A stretch of DNA of 64,000 nt from Allobaculum mucilyticum (GCF_022701195.1 NZ_CP078089.1:682001-746000); one strand, 5' to 3'. Counted from the stretch's first letter, positions 44,733-54,336 are shown. The notes: generated from the sequence alone by a model not told the origin. Numbers and translations: made by a program.

Positions 44733-46382
44733 CAATGTCATTAAGTTAAGGAGGGATAAAAATCGTATACCCTGTTCGTGAGCGTTGTCATTTCTTATAT
44801 TTTGCGTCTCAGGCATGACGAAAAGGATGATTTTCTACCTGTTGAAAAAATCATCCTGATGACTTTTCGGTTTTCAAATCTGTCACTTCTTCTTTCTGGT
44901 ATCAGCTCTTCCTTCTCTGATCGGAGATATCCTGGCCAGAAGAAGATCTTCCAGTGTACTCAAGCTGATTCTGGCTTTTTTGAACAGCCACTGTTGAATC
45001 GTTTTGATGATGAATCCGAAATCTGCCTTCTGCTTGTGCTTTTTGGCCTGAGCGATGCGCTTCTGGTGCTGACGAGATCTTTCTACCTTGTTGCGCAAAC
45101 GGGAACAAAGATTGTAGAGAGTCATTTTGGCATAGATCTCTGCCTGGACCAGATCAAGCTTCCTTGAATGAGTCCATTCAAGATCGGTGTTTCGTTTCAG
45201 TCCCCTGAAGCCGACTTCAACCTGCCAGCGCAGACGGTAGATCTGCTTGATGTCCTCGGTCCCAAACTCAGCTTCCGACAGATTGGTGCAGACGGTAATG
45301 AATGATTCATTCCCTTCGCAGGCAGCTTTGAACCTCACAACCCTGATATTTAAAGGGAGTTCAGTCGTTTGACCGTCAAATTCAGGCTGCTTCCTGTACG
45401 AAGAGATGTACTTATAGACATCCCAATGGTCTTTGACATGCCTGTTGTTTTTACTGGTCAGAATCACATTGAAAGGAATGTCATACTCTTCTGACTCGGG
45501 AGTCTTATAGTACTTGAGAATGCTTGTAGATGATGTCTCGTCTTTGATACGTATGACAAAAGGGACATGTTCCTTCTGCAGGCGATAGAAAGACATAAGA
45601 GCTTCGTATCCCCGATCAGCGATGAAGATGGCTTTCTGAAATGAAGAACGCTGAGCGAGTTCAAGAAGAGCTGAATCTTCATTCTTCTCAGAGCCGGGTT
45701 GAAGCAGCGCGTCAGTAAAGACGGAGTTGAGGGCGTCGAATTCGGCATTCAAATGAACAAAGTGCCTCTTCTTGCCTTTTTTAGAAGCGCCATAGGTGAT
45801 GTCATTGTCCTGTTCAGGAAGAACTTGAATCTCGCTTCCATCTACAGCGAGGAGGCGATAACCCTTGAAGGTTTTAACATCAGAGCTGGAAGTTGCCTTG
45901 TTAAACCGATTGAAGACGTTTTTATAAAGTGAAGAGTTGATTTTGGAACGGGCCTGAGACACAGCAGAGGCTGAAACAGATGATCCGCCCTTAAACAGGA
46001 TCCAGGGAAAGGAAGCAGCGAGGGATTCCTCTGTCAGCTGAAACGGAAGAAGGACAAGCTCATGCAGGTCAATCTGCCGCTTACGGGTGAAGGCGGACTG
46101 AGAAGTAAAATTGGCAGGGTTCGCCGTTTCTGAGCTGATGATATTGAGGAAGGTGTTTCTGAAGAAAGAACATTCTTTGGCGATAGCAGTCATAGGGAAA
46201 ACTCCTTTAAGTTCTCCCCATCGGCTGCGAAGCAGCCGCGCGGCGGCAGAAATTTGTCAATAGATTTTTAGAAAAAAGTGAAAAAACTCGAATCATTCGA
46301 GATTTGACTTGAAGAGTAGAAAAAAGACCACATCACTGCTTAACGCTGATGTGGTCTGAGAAATCTTAACTTAATGACATTG
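44733..46382 (-). mobile_element. IS4-family insertion sequence, copy B
   Basis: 1650 bp, inverted relative to copy A, with the same 18-bp terminal repeats, internal terminators and transposase. No direct target duplication is visible (flanks TTGTTATT and CGGCTGGA). It lies between a probable gene remnant and the terminator of tRNA-Thr. Confidence 0.92.
44883..46193 (-). CDS. IS4-family DDE transposase (copy B)
   Basis: 436 aa, identical to the protein of copy A, with the same DDE residues and Y-x2-R-x3-E-x6-K signature. The intact frame suggests recent duplication and likely activity. Confidence 0.95.
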   Translation of the reverse strand: MTAIAKECSFFRNTFLNIISSETANPANFTSQSAFTRKRQIDLHELVLLPFQLTEESLAASFPWILFKGGSSVSASAVSQARSKINSSLYKNVFNRFNKATSSSDVKTFKGYRLLAVDGSEIQVLPEQDNDITYGASKKGKKRHFVHLNAEFDALNSVFTDALLQPGSEKNEDSALLELAQRSSFQKAIFIADRGYEALMSFYRLQKEHVPFVIRIKDETSSTSILKYYKTPESEEYDIPFNVILTSKNNRHVKDHWDVYKYISSYRKQPEFDGQTTELPLNIRVVRFKAACEGNESFITVCTNLSEAEFGTEDIKQIYRLRWQVEVGFRGLKRNTDLEWTHSRKLDLVQAEIYAKMTLYNLCSRLRNKVERSRQHQKRIAQAKKHKQKADFGFIIKTIQQWLFKKARISLSTLEDLLLARISPIREGRADTRKKK

Positions 46383-46395
46383 CGGCTGGAACATA

Positions 46396-46424
46396 AAAAA
46401 AACAGCCCGTATTTTGGGCTGCGT
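46396..46424 (-). terminator. Terminator of tRNA-Thr
   Basis: Minus-strand hairpin GCAGCCC / GGGCTGT-type stem around AAAATAC, followed by eight T residues, 15 bases past the tRNA and next to the IS edge. Confidence 0.8.
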
Positions 46425-46436
46425 AAATAATCAAAG

Positions 46437-46512
46437 TGGTGCCGACGATAGGACTTGAACCTACGACCTACGCGTTACGAGTGCGTTGCACTACCAACTG
46501 TGCTACGTCGGC
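46437..46512 (-). tRNA. tRNA-Thr (CGT)
   Basis: 76 nt with encoded CCA. The acceptor stem GCCGACG pairs with CGTCGGC. The anticodon loop CTCGTAA gives CGT (threonine, ACG). The anticodon stem ACGCA / CGCGT has one A-C mismatch next to the loop. The T arm reads GTAGGTTCAAGTCCTAT. TAGAAT lies about ten bases before the 5' end as a likely -10. Confidence 0.95.
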
Positions 46513-46787
46513 GCTCTGATATTCTAGCACACATCGTGATGCGGAAGGAAGAGGAAATTTCCTGATTTCCCGGTGCCGGCTGTTCCTCTGACCATATAAA
46601 ACTTCTTTTGAAGGAGAGATTCAGACAGAGTCTGAAAGAACGCTTGTTATTTAAAGAAAACGCAGAACCCAGCTGCCGTTCAGGGTGCCGAGGTCCTGCG
46701 AATGATCTTAAAGATAGAAATACGATTAGGTGTTTCTGTATTTGAAACTGAGAATTTCTGCTTTCTGCATAATATGGAAACAGCGAC

Positions 46788-48017
46788 TTAATAACCGAGT
46801 TCTGCCTGCAGCGCTGCAATCTGCGAATCGTACTGAGCGAGAATATCATCTTCTGGCAGTCCTTCGCTGACAAGGAATTCTGCATAGGCTTCACGATCGG
46901 CCATCAGCGAATCGATCTGTGCCTGGATGACTGCTGTATCATTTCCAACCGTTGCTTCTGATGTTTCCGAATCCGTTGACTGGCTGCGAGAAGCCACGTA
47001 GTCGTTGTAGGTTTCTGTAAATGTCTTGCCGCTGGTCTGACGCATGGCATCATCGACCTTTGCGCGGCTTTCTTCGTCAAGCGCGTTGAACGCATCGATC
47101 CTGGTAAGGATCTGCGAAGCAATTGCCTCATCTGCAGGGTTGTACGACTGGGCGTAGCTGAGCAGATCGTTGAAGGTGGAATTCTGGTTTTCCTGACGCT
47201 TGTTCTTCATCTGTTCAAGCAGCGCCGGGAAAGTCGAGCCGGTGTGCTTTGGATTTTCAAAGTAGACATCGATTTCTTTCTTTTTTGCCTGCGGAAGAAT
47301 GTTGTAGTCATTTTCCAGATTCACAAGATTCAGCTTCTGCGCATCGCTCATCATCAGATACTGGTCTGCATAGCTGACAAGCCGGTCATAAGCGGCTGTC
47401 TGCGAGGCTGAGGAAACGTGCTGTGGATTGTAGACCATGACTTTCCATACATAGGCGCCAAACAGAACGCCCAGCATAGCAATGACAATTGCAGCTGCCT
47501 GAACACTGCGGCGCTGCCAGAATTTTTTCTTTTCCGGAACCAGAGGCTGGTCTTTAGCTGTAGTGAGCTTGCCGGATCCGCTCATCTCATAGCGGCCGCC
47601 AGACTGGTCTGCTCCTGCTTTGCTATTTTCTGAAGGCTTTGAGGAATGATGAATTTTCGGACTGTGCTTTTTTCCATATCCAGTACGGGATGGATTGGCT
47701 TTGCGGAACTGCTTCTCCTCTTCTTCAATCGTCTGCTGTCCGCGTTCTTTACGCATGGCATCCAGGGCGTTGAGCATTGTCTGTTCCGCATTCCGGCGCT
47801 GTTCTTCCGACATCGTATTTTCCAGAATTGAAGTTGTGACTTCTTCATCTTCTTCCGGAAACAGAAGAAGTTCGGTCTGCCGGTCAAGCAGGCGCTGCGT
47901 GAAATCATCGATCTCGTTGTCGCCTGTCTCTGTCTGTTCACTGTGCGAAGCGGTTCTGAGCGTATTGTCTGTTTCTTCGTCAGAACGCGCCGTTTTCTTC
48001 TTTTCTAAATCGGACAT
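46788..48017 (-). CDS. Unknown single-span membrane protein
   Basis: 409 aa. A very acidic, Ser/Thr-rich cytoplasmic N-terminus (1-150) contains RLLDRQTELLLFPEEDEE and ends in a basic stretch (PEKKKFWQRRS). One membrane helix follows (about 172-193), then a 215-residue extracellular helical region. No family recognised. AGGAGG lies upstream of the ATG. The shape is that of a membrane-anchored scaffold or signalling partner. Confidence 0.65.
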   Translation of the reverse strand: MSDLEKKKTARSDEETDNTLRTASHSEQTETGDNEIDDFTQRLLDRQTELLLFPEEDEEVTTSILENTMSEEQRRNAEQTMLNALDAMRKERGQQTIEEEEKQFRKANPSRTGYGKKHSPKIHHSSKPSENSKAGADQSGGRYEMSGSGKLTTAKDQPLVPEKKKFWQRRSVQAAAIVIAMLGVLFGAYVWKVMVYNPQHVSSASQTAAYDRLVSYADQYLMMSDAQKLNLVNLENDYNILPQAKKKEIDVYFENPKHTGSTFPALLEQMKNKRQENQNSTFNDLLSYAQSYNPADEAIASQILTRIDAFNALDEESRAKVDDAMRQTSGKTFTETYNDYVASRSQSTDSETSEATVGNDTAVIQAQIDSLMADREAYAEFLVSEGLPEDDILAQYDSQIAALQAELGY

Positions 48018-48205
48018 AAAATCCTCCTGCTTCCCATTCTACCAAACAACTTTTTTTCTGCTTTCCAGAACTCAGATTCCTCTGGCATTGCTTCAGATTC
48101 AGATGTTCTCTCTCATCACTCCGCCCTGCCTGGACGGATTTTTTTCGTATGCGTTCTCATCCAATATGGGATATACAAATTTTTTGGTAATTCCTTACTT
48201 TGATG

Positions 48206-50094
48206 CGCCCGACAAAAGTAACAAATAGCTGAAGTGTGTTCATAGATCTTGGACTGATCCGAATTTTTCAAAATAATGCTACAATTAATTGAAATTAATC
48301 TCGATTAAATTAATATTAGTAGTATAATATAATTGAATATTTCGGGGTGTTTCTTATGTCGCAGTCCAAGTTCAAACCCATTCAGATGAATCTCTTCGAT
48401 CTAACCTACTCACTTTCTGATCGAAAGCTCAGAATGCTTGAATCCGGCTGGCCGGGCTATTTCAACCGTGTCATTATTCCTGAGCTGGTTAAACTTGAAT
48501 CGATTTTTGAGCCTCTTTACTCAAAGAACACCAACACCAGACCTTCAACTCCTACATACCTCGTTTTAGCTATGCTTGTTTTGAAAGATCTGTTTACTCT
48601 GACAGACGAAGAACTGGAGAGAAGCGTTACCTTTTCTCTGGAGTATCAGTTCGCTCTTGGAACAACGTCCTTTGAACATCAGCCGGTAAACCAGAGAACG
48701 CTTAACCGCTTTCGTGCTGCCAATGCCTTTTATATGCAGCAGACTGGCATCGATCTTCTCCATGAATTTGCCGAAAAACTGGCCAAGTCTCTTAAAGACG
48801 CCTATCTTGGCACCAATCTCAAGCGGAGAATGGACTCCATCATGGTCGATAACGGCGCCAGAAAGCTTTCAAGACTGCAGCTGGCGCATGTGGTCATTAA
48901 AAACATGCTCATGGTTTTGGATGAAAACAAAATCGCAATCCCGAGAATCTTCAACACTATATCGAGGACTTCGATGAGAATAAGGTTACTTATCACTCCC
49001 ATACTCCGGCTGCGGCTAAACTGCAGACCGCTTTTCAGGATGCCTGTGCCGTTCGTGATCTGATTCCAGGCACGCTGAATGACTGTGAAGAAGCACAGAT
49101 GCTCATCCGCTTTGTTTCCGAGCAGGTCAACACAAACACCGATGGCTCTTTTCATTCCGTTCGTGACGGAAAAGAGCTGAACTCGACTGTCCTGAACAAT
49201 CCAGTTGAGCCGGAATCGACTTTCCGTAAGAAGGCCGGTGAAAATCACCAGGGATACGTTGGCAATTTCGCTGAAACAGTCGACCTCGATACCAACCGAA
49301 AGATCATCGACTCATTTGATTTCCAGCCCAATATCTACAGCGATTCCAAGTTCGCCAAAGATGAAATTCAGAAGATGGCTGAAGAAGGAGACGAAACAAC
49401 TTTGGTTGCCGACGGAGCCTACATCAGCGTGGATAACATCAATGAAGCAGCTGAACACGGAATTCAACTTGTAGGAACTGCTATGACGGGTAAAGAAACA
49501 CCCGATTTGACTGCTGATTTCGAAATCGATGAAGAAACAAAACGGTAACCTGCCCAAACGGAAAGACTGCAGATCGAGTAACCTACTACGAGAAAACCGA
49601 TTCCTGGAATATCTCATTCCACAAAGAAACAACCTGTAAAGATTGCCCATTCGCTGCAACTGGCCGATGCCCGATGAAAAATCACAAAAGAGTCAGATCT
49701 GGAACCATTTCCCAGAAGAAGATCCAAAGAGCACACCTTCAGCGGACCATGAAAAGTGAAGAGGCAATTGCCATTACCGGTTCAGAAACGGTGTTGAAGC
49801 TATCCCAAACCAGCTAAGAAGGAATCAAAAATTGATACCCTTCCGTTCAGGGGTTAGTGCGCAAAAAATTCGGATATACGTTAGCTATTACGGCAATAAA
49901 CGTAAGACGAGTGCTGAAATACGCACAAGAAGATGCCAAACAGGCATTGGATCTTCTTGTATCTTCGCTGATTCAAGCTATGTATGTGAAATATGCCCCA
50001 ATTTCACATATTGAACTCAATTTAGCTTTTGTTTGTGTTCACTATTGATGAACACCAAATCTGCCGTCAGCAAAATTGGGTATTTTGTCTGACG
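48206..50094 (+). mobile_element. IS1182-family element, frameshifted copy
   Basis: 1889 bp. The ends CGCCCGACAAAA (48206) and CGTCAGACAAAA (complement ending at 50094) form imperfect inverted repeats. The copy at 62209 matches it base for base where compared, apart from six one-base shortenings of homopolymer runs. No target duplication is evident. Confidence 0.8.
48356..50048 (+). pseudogene. IS1182-family transposase with multiple frameshifts
   Basis: Compared with the intact copy at 62255-63952, five single bases are missing inside the gene: a C near 48951, an A near 49542, an A near 49772, an A near 49830 and a G near 49853. A sixth, a G near 48346, is missing in the leader. The first shift comes at about codon 198. 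The N-terminal region (PIQMNLFDLTYSLSDRKLRM) and the start match the intact copy. As read, no full transposase can be made. Confidence 0.9.
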
Positions 50095-50352
50095 TATCTT
50101 ACTTTTTTAAAGAAATGTGCAGTTATTTTTTCCTTTTTGTTGATCTTTCCCGTATGCTTCTCAGGCATGAGCGCGCACAGAAAATGACGATAAAAAACAT
50201 TGATTCGGATTGTTTCGTCAATTGAATACGATTTAACATTCAAATATTCATATGAAGATCTGTATTGCCTGTAAAAAAAGGCCACCTTATAATGAAATCG
50301 GATAAGGCTGCGATAGCCCTGTCCGATTGACCCAGGAAAGGAGTGAGCAGGG

Positions 50353-50718
50353 ATGAGTCAACTGAATGACTATCTTGGAGATGATCGAGTCTGTAATGAA
50401 GACTTTGAAGAAGATAACAGTGAACGTTTGGATTCCGATAAAGAATTTGAAGATGAACTGATTCGGACGGTTGCCGAGCCGATCCTTGAGACACTCAGAT
50501 CGCTGAACGATGCTTTCGATGTGAATGTAATCGGCTCAACCATCACCGTTCACCCTTACAATCCTGAAACCGATGAGCTTGAGGAAAACGCTGAGATCAT
50601 GCGTGTTTCCTGCCCGGTTCTCAGTACTGCTGACCTTCCAGAAGACTTTCTGACCCGACTTGAAGCCTATCTCCAGAAAAGTATGGATGAGCTGTATGCG
50701 CCCATCATCCTTCACTGA
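50353..50718 (+). CDS. Unknown 121-aa acidic protein
   Basis: 121 aa, strongly acidic in the first 40 residues (NEDFEEDNSERLDSDKEFED), then an alpha/beta segment (VNVIGSTITVHPYN, MRVSCPVLSTADLPEDFLTRL). There is no membrane segment and no recognised family. AAAGGAG before the ATG supports translation. It stands alone between the IS1182 copy and tRNA-Leu. Confidence 0.65.
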   Translation: MSQLNDYLGDDRVCNEDFEEDNSERLDSDKEFEDELIRTVAEPILETLRSLNDAFDVNVIGSTITVHPYNPETDELEENAEIMRVSCPVLSTADLPEDFLTRLEAYLQKSMDELYAPIILH

Positions 50719-50838
50719 TTAAATATCCGATTTTTCTTCAGCTGCTCATGCAGCAAGTCCCGCCGTTTCAGCATATAACGGCTCTTCAGGTGCATCGTAA
50801 AAAATCAAATCGGTGACAGAAGCGGACTTTTGCGTCTG

Positions 50839-50867
50839 TTGCGTTTGCATGGCCAGCGTGGTTTAAT
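50839..50867 (+). promoter_or_regulatory. Promoter of tRNA-Leu
   Basis: TTGCGT, a 17-bp spacer and TTTAAT end nine bases before the tRNA. Confidence 0.6.
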
Positions 50868-50876
50868 AGTTTCACT

Positions 50877-50959
50877 GCGGATGTGGTGAAACTGGCAGAC
50901 ACGCTAGACTTAGGATCTAGTGCTTACGCGTGCAGGTTCGAGTCCTGTCATCCGCACCA
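50877..50959 (+). tRNA. tRNA-Leu (TAG)
   Basis: 83 nt with encoded CCA. The acceptor stem GCGGATG pairs with CATCCGC. The anticodon stem CTAGA / TCTAG encloses CTTAGGA, giving TAG (leucine, CUA). A long variable arm (TGCTTACGCGTG) marks it as class II. Confidence 0.97.
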
Positions 50960-50969
50960 TCAGAAAATT

Positions 50970-51004
50970 AGCCAGGCAGACAGCAGTCTACCTGGCTTTT
51001 ATTA
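50970..51004 (+). terminator. Terminator after tRNA-Leu
   Basis: AGCCAGGCAGAC pairs with GTCTACCTGGCT (one mismatch), followed by TTTATTATTT. Confidence 0.75.
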
Positions 51005-51032
51005 TTTCCCGACATTCGATTGCTTTACGATT

Positions 51033-51467
51033 TCAATTTTCCTGCCCGTACGTTTCCGTTTTGAGTGACAACTGATCCGGCATTCTGTGATCGATAAGCC
51101 AGTAGACACCGACCAGGGCAATCGATGTGATCAGACCGACATAAAACATGGGGAAAATCATAATGAAGCAGTTTCTGATCCCATCCGCATAGGAAACATT
51201 CGGGTAATTCCACGTCAGCAGGTTATTCAGTTCCGAAATGACGATCCCCGCCATTCCTGCATACGAAAGACAGGTCCTGAGTTTTCTGCTGCCAGATGGC
51301 ATCCACACGCCCGCAAAGTACAGGAGAATCGCAAGAAAGCCGATCGGATTCGTCAGATTGATAAATCCGGAAACTTCCTGCACACCTTTTATTGCGCCAT
51401 ACTGCGAAAAGCACATCGGCACCAGACTCAAAAGGAACACAGCAGTCAGTACGATTTTCTTCTTCAT
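51033..51467 (-). CDS. Unknown small membrane protein
   Basis: 144 aa. The N-terminal hydrophobic segment could be a signal peptide (LTAVFLLSLVPMCFS). Three further spans follow (about 40-57, 68-85, 99-126), then a polar tail. No family recognised. AGAGGAAAT precedes the ATG. Confidence 0.6.
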   Translation of the reverse strand: MKKKIVLTAVFLLSLVPMCFSQYGAIKGVQEVSGFINLTNPIGFLAILLYFAGVWMPSGSRKLRTCLSYAGMAGIVISELNNLLTWNYPNVSYADGIRNCFIMIFPMFYVGLITSIALVGVYWLIDHRMPDQLSLKTETYGQEN

Positions 51468-51621
51468 ACAGGATTTCCTCTTTTCTTTCTGTCACTGCAG
51501 ATCTTCTGAATATCTCTCTTTTTACTCAGATCCAGCCAGCAAGGTTCTCTATTTCGTTCTGTCTTCTCTGTTCATTTTGTCTGAGCTGCTGAAAGGTCTT
51601 AAACAAAACCAGCCTTCTGGA

Positions 51622-52074
51622 TCAGAGTGTCTTTTCCATAACGTAATTGGTCAGAAGAACGCCTTTGCGCTCGACTTGCTGTTGACGGATCAGCCGATAT
51701 CCTCGCCGTTCAAAAAACGGACGGGCTGTGATGGAAGCATGAACCGTAATTATTTGTGTTTCTGCGCTTTCTTCAAGCTGATCGCAGAGCGCAGATCCGA
51801 TTCCCTCATTCTGATGATCCGCATGGACGTAAAGGCGGTCCAGATAGCCGTCACTTCGCATATCTCCAAATCCGACGATCTGTCCATCTTCCTGCGCAAT
51901 CAGGCTGTAATGGTACGCAAACGACTTCTGCCAGGTTTTCAGATCGATCTGGCCGTCTGCCCAGGCATCAAGCTGCTGTTCTGTATAATCGGCTGCATTG
52001 ACGGTATGGACGGTGTGAAAAAACAGTCTGGCCATTTCTTCGCAGTCTTCCTGACTGTATCTGCGGATTTCCAT
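51622..52074 (-). CDS. GNAT-family N-acetyltransferase
   Basis: 150 aa. The acetyl-CoA loop is DHQNEGIGSAL (Q/R-x-x-G-x-G/A form), preceded by the strand YLDRLYVHA and followed by ARPFFERRGY, the classic GNAT ending. The family transfers acetyl groups to amines of small molecules or proteins; the substrate is not predictable. AAAGGAG lies nine bases upstream. It is cytoplasmic and has no operon partner. Confidence 0.9.
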   Translation of the reverse strand: MEIRRYSQEDCEEMARLFFHTVHTVNAADYTEQQLDAWADGQIDLKTWQKSFAYHYSLIAQEDGQIVGFGDMRSDGYLDRLYVHADHQNEGIGSALCDQLEESAETQIITVHASITARPFFERRGYRLIRQQQVERKGVLLTNYVMEKTL

Positions 52075-52191
52075 GAATGCATCTCCTTTTCAGCTGGAAA
52101 AATCTTCTGAATTCTCCAGCAGGCTTTCTGAGGTCTTCTGTCTTTATTATATCCCCGAGGTTATGAGAATCGACTGAGCCTTCGGAAAGAT

Positions 52192-52217
52192 AAAAAAAAT
52201 CCCGTCATTGACGGGAT
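52192..52217 (-). terminator. Terminator of tRNA-Gln
   Basis: Minus-strand stem ATCCCGTC / GACGGGAT with a tiny loop, followed by eight T residues. Confidence 0.8.
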
Positions 52218-52281
52218 CGATTTCGATTTTCATCGAATCTATTCTACAGAATTCTGAGCTTCAGAATTCAGGTTATTTGCT

Positions 52282-52357
52282 TGGCTGGGGTACGTGGATT
52301 CGAACCACGGAAATGGCAGATTCAGAGTCTGCTGCCTTACCGCTTGGCTATACCCCA
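52282..52357 (-). tRNA. tRNA-Gln (CTG)
   Basis: 76 nt with encoded CCA. The acceptor stem TGGGGTA pairs with TACCCCA. The anticodon stem GCAGA / TCTGC encloses CTCTGAA, giving CTG (glutamine, CAG). The T arm is CGTGGTTCGAATCCACG. Confidence 0.97.
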
Positions 52358-52375
52358 ATGCGAATGCGCTCATTT

Positions 52376-52404
52376 AAGATATTCCATTTTCGACTAAATT
52401 GCAA
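52376..52404 (-). promoter_or_regulatory. Promoter of tRNA-Gln
   Basis: TTGCAA, a 17-bp spacer and TATCTT on the minus strand, ending 19 bases before the tRNA. Confidence 0.5.
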
Positions 52405-52609
52405 GTAGAAGTTTCAATTTCTTGAACTTTTTTTCTGAACTCAGTTATTTCGAAATAACTGCGATTCATTTTGCAACAATTCGGATTTGAAATTTTCTTC
52501 TTAAGCGGTGATCACCAGATCACGAATGTAAGTATACTACAGATTTTCGATCTGTCATCTTATTTATTCATTTTTTTGAAATTTCTGGTTTTTGCTCATT
52601 CGGCGATCT

Positions 52610-53122
52610 TCAGCTCTGCTCTGAACGGCCAGCTCTGCGTTCTTTACGTTCTTTGCCTTCCTTGCCGGTCATATGTTCAACGTTCAGTTCAAACAGGCGC
52701 AACGATCCCTGCAGTCCTGCTTTCAGTTCTTTCTCGCGGGCCTGTGCCGATTCTTTGGGGCTGTACTTCTTCATGAGCAGATCAGCGGCATGTGCGATCT
52801 CCTGTTCATCTTCAAGAATGCGGGTCGTACCGAATGCGATCACGCTGCTATAGGCAGTCGTAAAACGTTCAGGAATCACTTCATCCTCTTCAATCACACA
52901 GAACGAAGCTTTTGGCTCTCTGCAGATCGCATCAAACTTATGGCCCGCTCCTGTGCCATGAAAATAGATTCTGCCATCCTCGTAGACATAGCTGACTGGT
53001 ACAGCATATGGATATCCGTCATCGCCGGCTAAGGCAAGTACGCCGGCTGAAGCATGTTTAAGAATCTCTTCTGTTTCCTCAAAGCTCAGCTGCTGTTTCT
53101 TTCTTCGCATCTCTCGAAACAT
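52610..53122 (-). CDS. Pyridoxamine 5'-phosphate oxidase-like flavin protein (NimA type)
   Basis: 170 aa from the ATG at 53122. The split-barrel FMN-binding pattern is clear: GVLALAGDDGYPYAVPVSYVYEDGRIYFHGTGAGHKFD with a conserved histidine-lysine pair. FCVIEEDEVIPERFTTAYSSVIAFG follows. This matches the NimA/PNPOx-like group, which includes nitroimidazole reductases and many uncharacterised oxidoreductases; the substrate is unknown. The last 15 residues are a charged tail. The open frame upstream of 53122 overlaps intergenic sequence and looks non-coding. Confidence 0.85.
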   Translation of the reverse strand: MFREMRRKKQQLSFEETEEILKHASAGVLALAGDDGYPYAVPVSYVYEDGRIYFHGTGAGHKFDAICREPKASFCVIEEDEVIPERFTTAYSSVIAFGTTRILEDEQEIAHAADLLMKKYSPKESAQAREKELKAGLQGSLRLFELNVEHMTGKEGKERKERRAGRSEQS

Positions 53123-53201
53123 AATCGTCTTTCTTTCCTGTATCTCTGTGGTCAATCTCTGGCACACCTCTGATTCTTCTGATTTCTGACTGTCTGTTAC
53201 T

Positions 53202-53735
53202 TTAGAATCTTTTCTGTTTGCCTGCGGTTTTCGCCTTAGTCTTTGCCTTCTTCGAGGCCTTTTCGGGCGCTCCGGCTTTTTCCAGGCCGGCTTGGCTCGC
53301 AAACGCCTTCTGTATTCCAACAGGGATTGCTGATCCATGCAGGATGAGCTCTTCTTTCTGTGTTCGGGTCAGCTGCTTGATCGCATACTCCCGGCTCATC
53401 GCACTGTGCTTGTCCAGATAAGCTTCGTGATACACCATCCAGACCGGGCACCTGCTTTTTGTATAGCGGGCACCTTTCTGTCTCTGGTGGGCTTTCAGTC
53501 TGGCAGAAAGATCGGTGGTATAGCCGGTGTAATAGCTGCCGTCACGACAGACAAGAATATAGACATAGTGGAGCCGCCAGTCCGCAGCTGATGCAGAGTC
53601 CGTTTCCTGCTCACTGCTTTTCTCATCTGGTACGGCTGTATGCGGATCAGTCTGCTCCTGGATACCAGTATTACTGGCGACAGAGCCATTCTGATCTTCT
53701 GGCTGCAGAGTGCTTTTCTCTGTCTTCTGCTTCAT
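53202..53735 (-). CDS. GIY-YIG nuclease-domain protein with extended tails
   Basis: 177 aa. Residues about 56-135 form a compact GIY-YIG domain (YVYILVCRDGSYYTGYTTDL, KGARYTKSR, YEAYLDKHSAMSREYAIKQL) of the UPF0213/YhbQ type, linked to DNA repair or structure-specific cleavage. It is flanked by a polar, acidic N-terminus (1-52) and a lysine/alanine-rich C-terminal tail (about 150-177), both unusual for the family. Its ATG overlaps the previous gene by four bases. Confidence 0.88.
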   Translation of the reverse strand: MKQKTEKSTLQPEDQNGSVASNTGIQEQTDPHTAVPDEKSSEQETDSASAADWRLHYVYILVCRDGSYYTGYTTDLSARLKAHQRQKGARYTKSRCPVWMVYHEAYLDKHSAMSREYAIKQLTRTQKEELILHGSAIPVGIQKAFASQAGLEKAGAPEKASKKAKTKAKTAGKQKRF

Positions 53736-54034
53736 TCTTTCGGAGCATCCTGACTTTGAAGAAGAACCTGTTCAAAATCGAGTAGGATCTGTTTGCGCAG
53801 CTCTTCATCCGGTTCCTCCCGGTTCAGCTCGCGCAGAAAGACCCGGACAGCACGCAGCGGATCGGAGAAGGTTCGCAGCATCAGAAACCCGTCACCAGTC
53901 TGTCTGCAGACTTCATAGCCGGCTTCTGTCTGTTCAAGACAGATCACATTTTCGCGTTCTTCATCCAGTGCATACTTATCGCAATCAAAGCCTGCCTGAT
54001 CAAGAAGCGGTTGCAGAAGCGGTTGAAATTTCAT
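53732..54034 (-). CDS. Unknown 100-aa protein coupled to the GIY-YIG gene
   Basis: 100 aa, acidic, no membrane segment. Short repeats (FQPLLQPLLDQ) are followed by an alpha/beta core (ENVICLEQTEAGYEVCRQTGDGFLMLRTF) and a helical C-terminus. AGGGAGGAT precedes the ATG. The stop overlaps the GIY-YIG start, so the two proteins are co-produced. Function unknown. Confidence 0.65.
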   Translation of the reverse strand: MKFQPLLQPLLDQAGFDCDKYALDEERENVICLEQTEAGYEVCRQTGDGFLMLRTFSDPLRAVRVFLRELNREEPDEELRKQILLDFEQVLLQSQDAPKE

Positions 54035-54179
54035 AAGCGTATCCTCCCTCTTTCCAGTCTGATCATCCCTTCAGACTGGTTTTCTGCGTCCATCTGCCCT
54101 GGATCCGGATGTCTTCTGCATGATCGTCAGAAAAGCGTACGGTTTCAATCTTCATTGCTTTGAAAATTTTCCGGAGGTT

Positions 54180-54207
54180 TTGAAAACACATGAAATCTTT
54201 CTATAAT
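54180..54207 (+). promoter_or_regulatory. Promoter of metY
   Basis: TTGAAA, a 16-bp spacer and a perfect TATAAT lie about 130 bases before the metY start. The 5' leader (54215-54336) is long enough for regulation, but I recognise no SAM riboswitch or T-box in it. Confidence 0.65.
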
Positions 54208-54336
54208 AATCGCACTGTATCCGCTTCACCGCCTGAAATTCACTGCAGGCACAGAAGAATAAAGCGGATCGAAATAGGAAAACAGCCTGGGACAAGGAAA
54301 AATCAATATGGATCCAGGCAGAAAGAAGGAAGAATC

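Noticed and set aside
51238-52110. 290-codon plus-strand frame
   Set aside because: Antisense to the GNAT acetyltransferase and a small membrane protein, both of which have good ribosome binding sites.
54208-54336. Possible SAM riboswitch or T-box before metY
   Set aside because: I could not find a T-box consensus, a specifier loop or the conserved SAM-box core, so only a promoter is reported.
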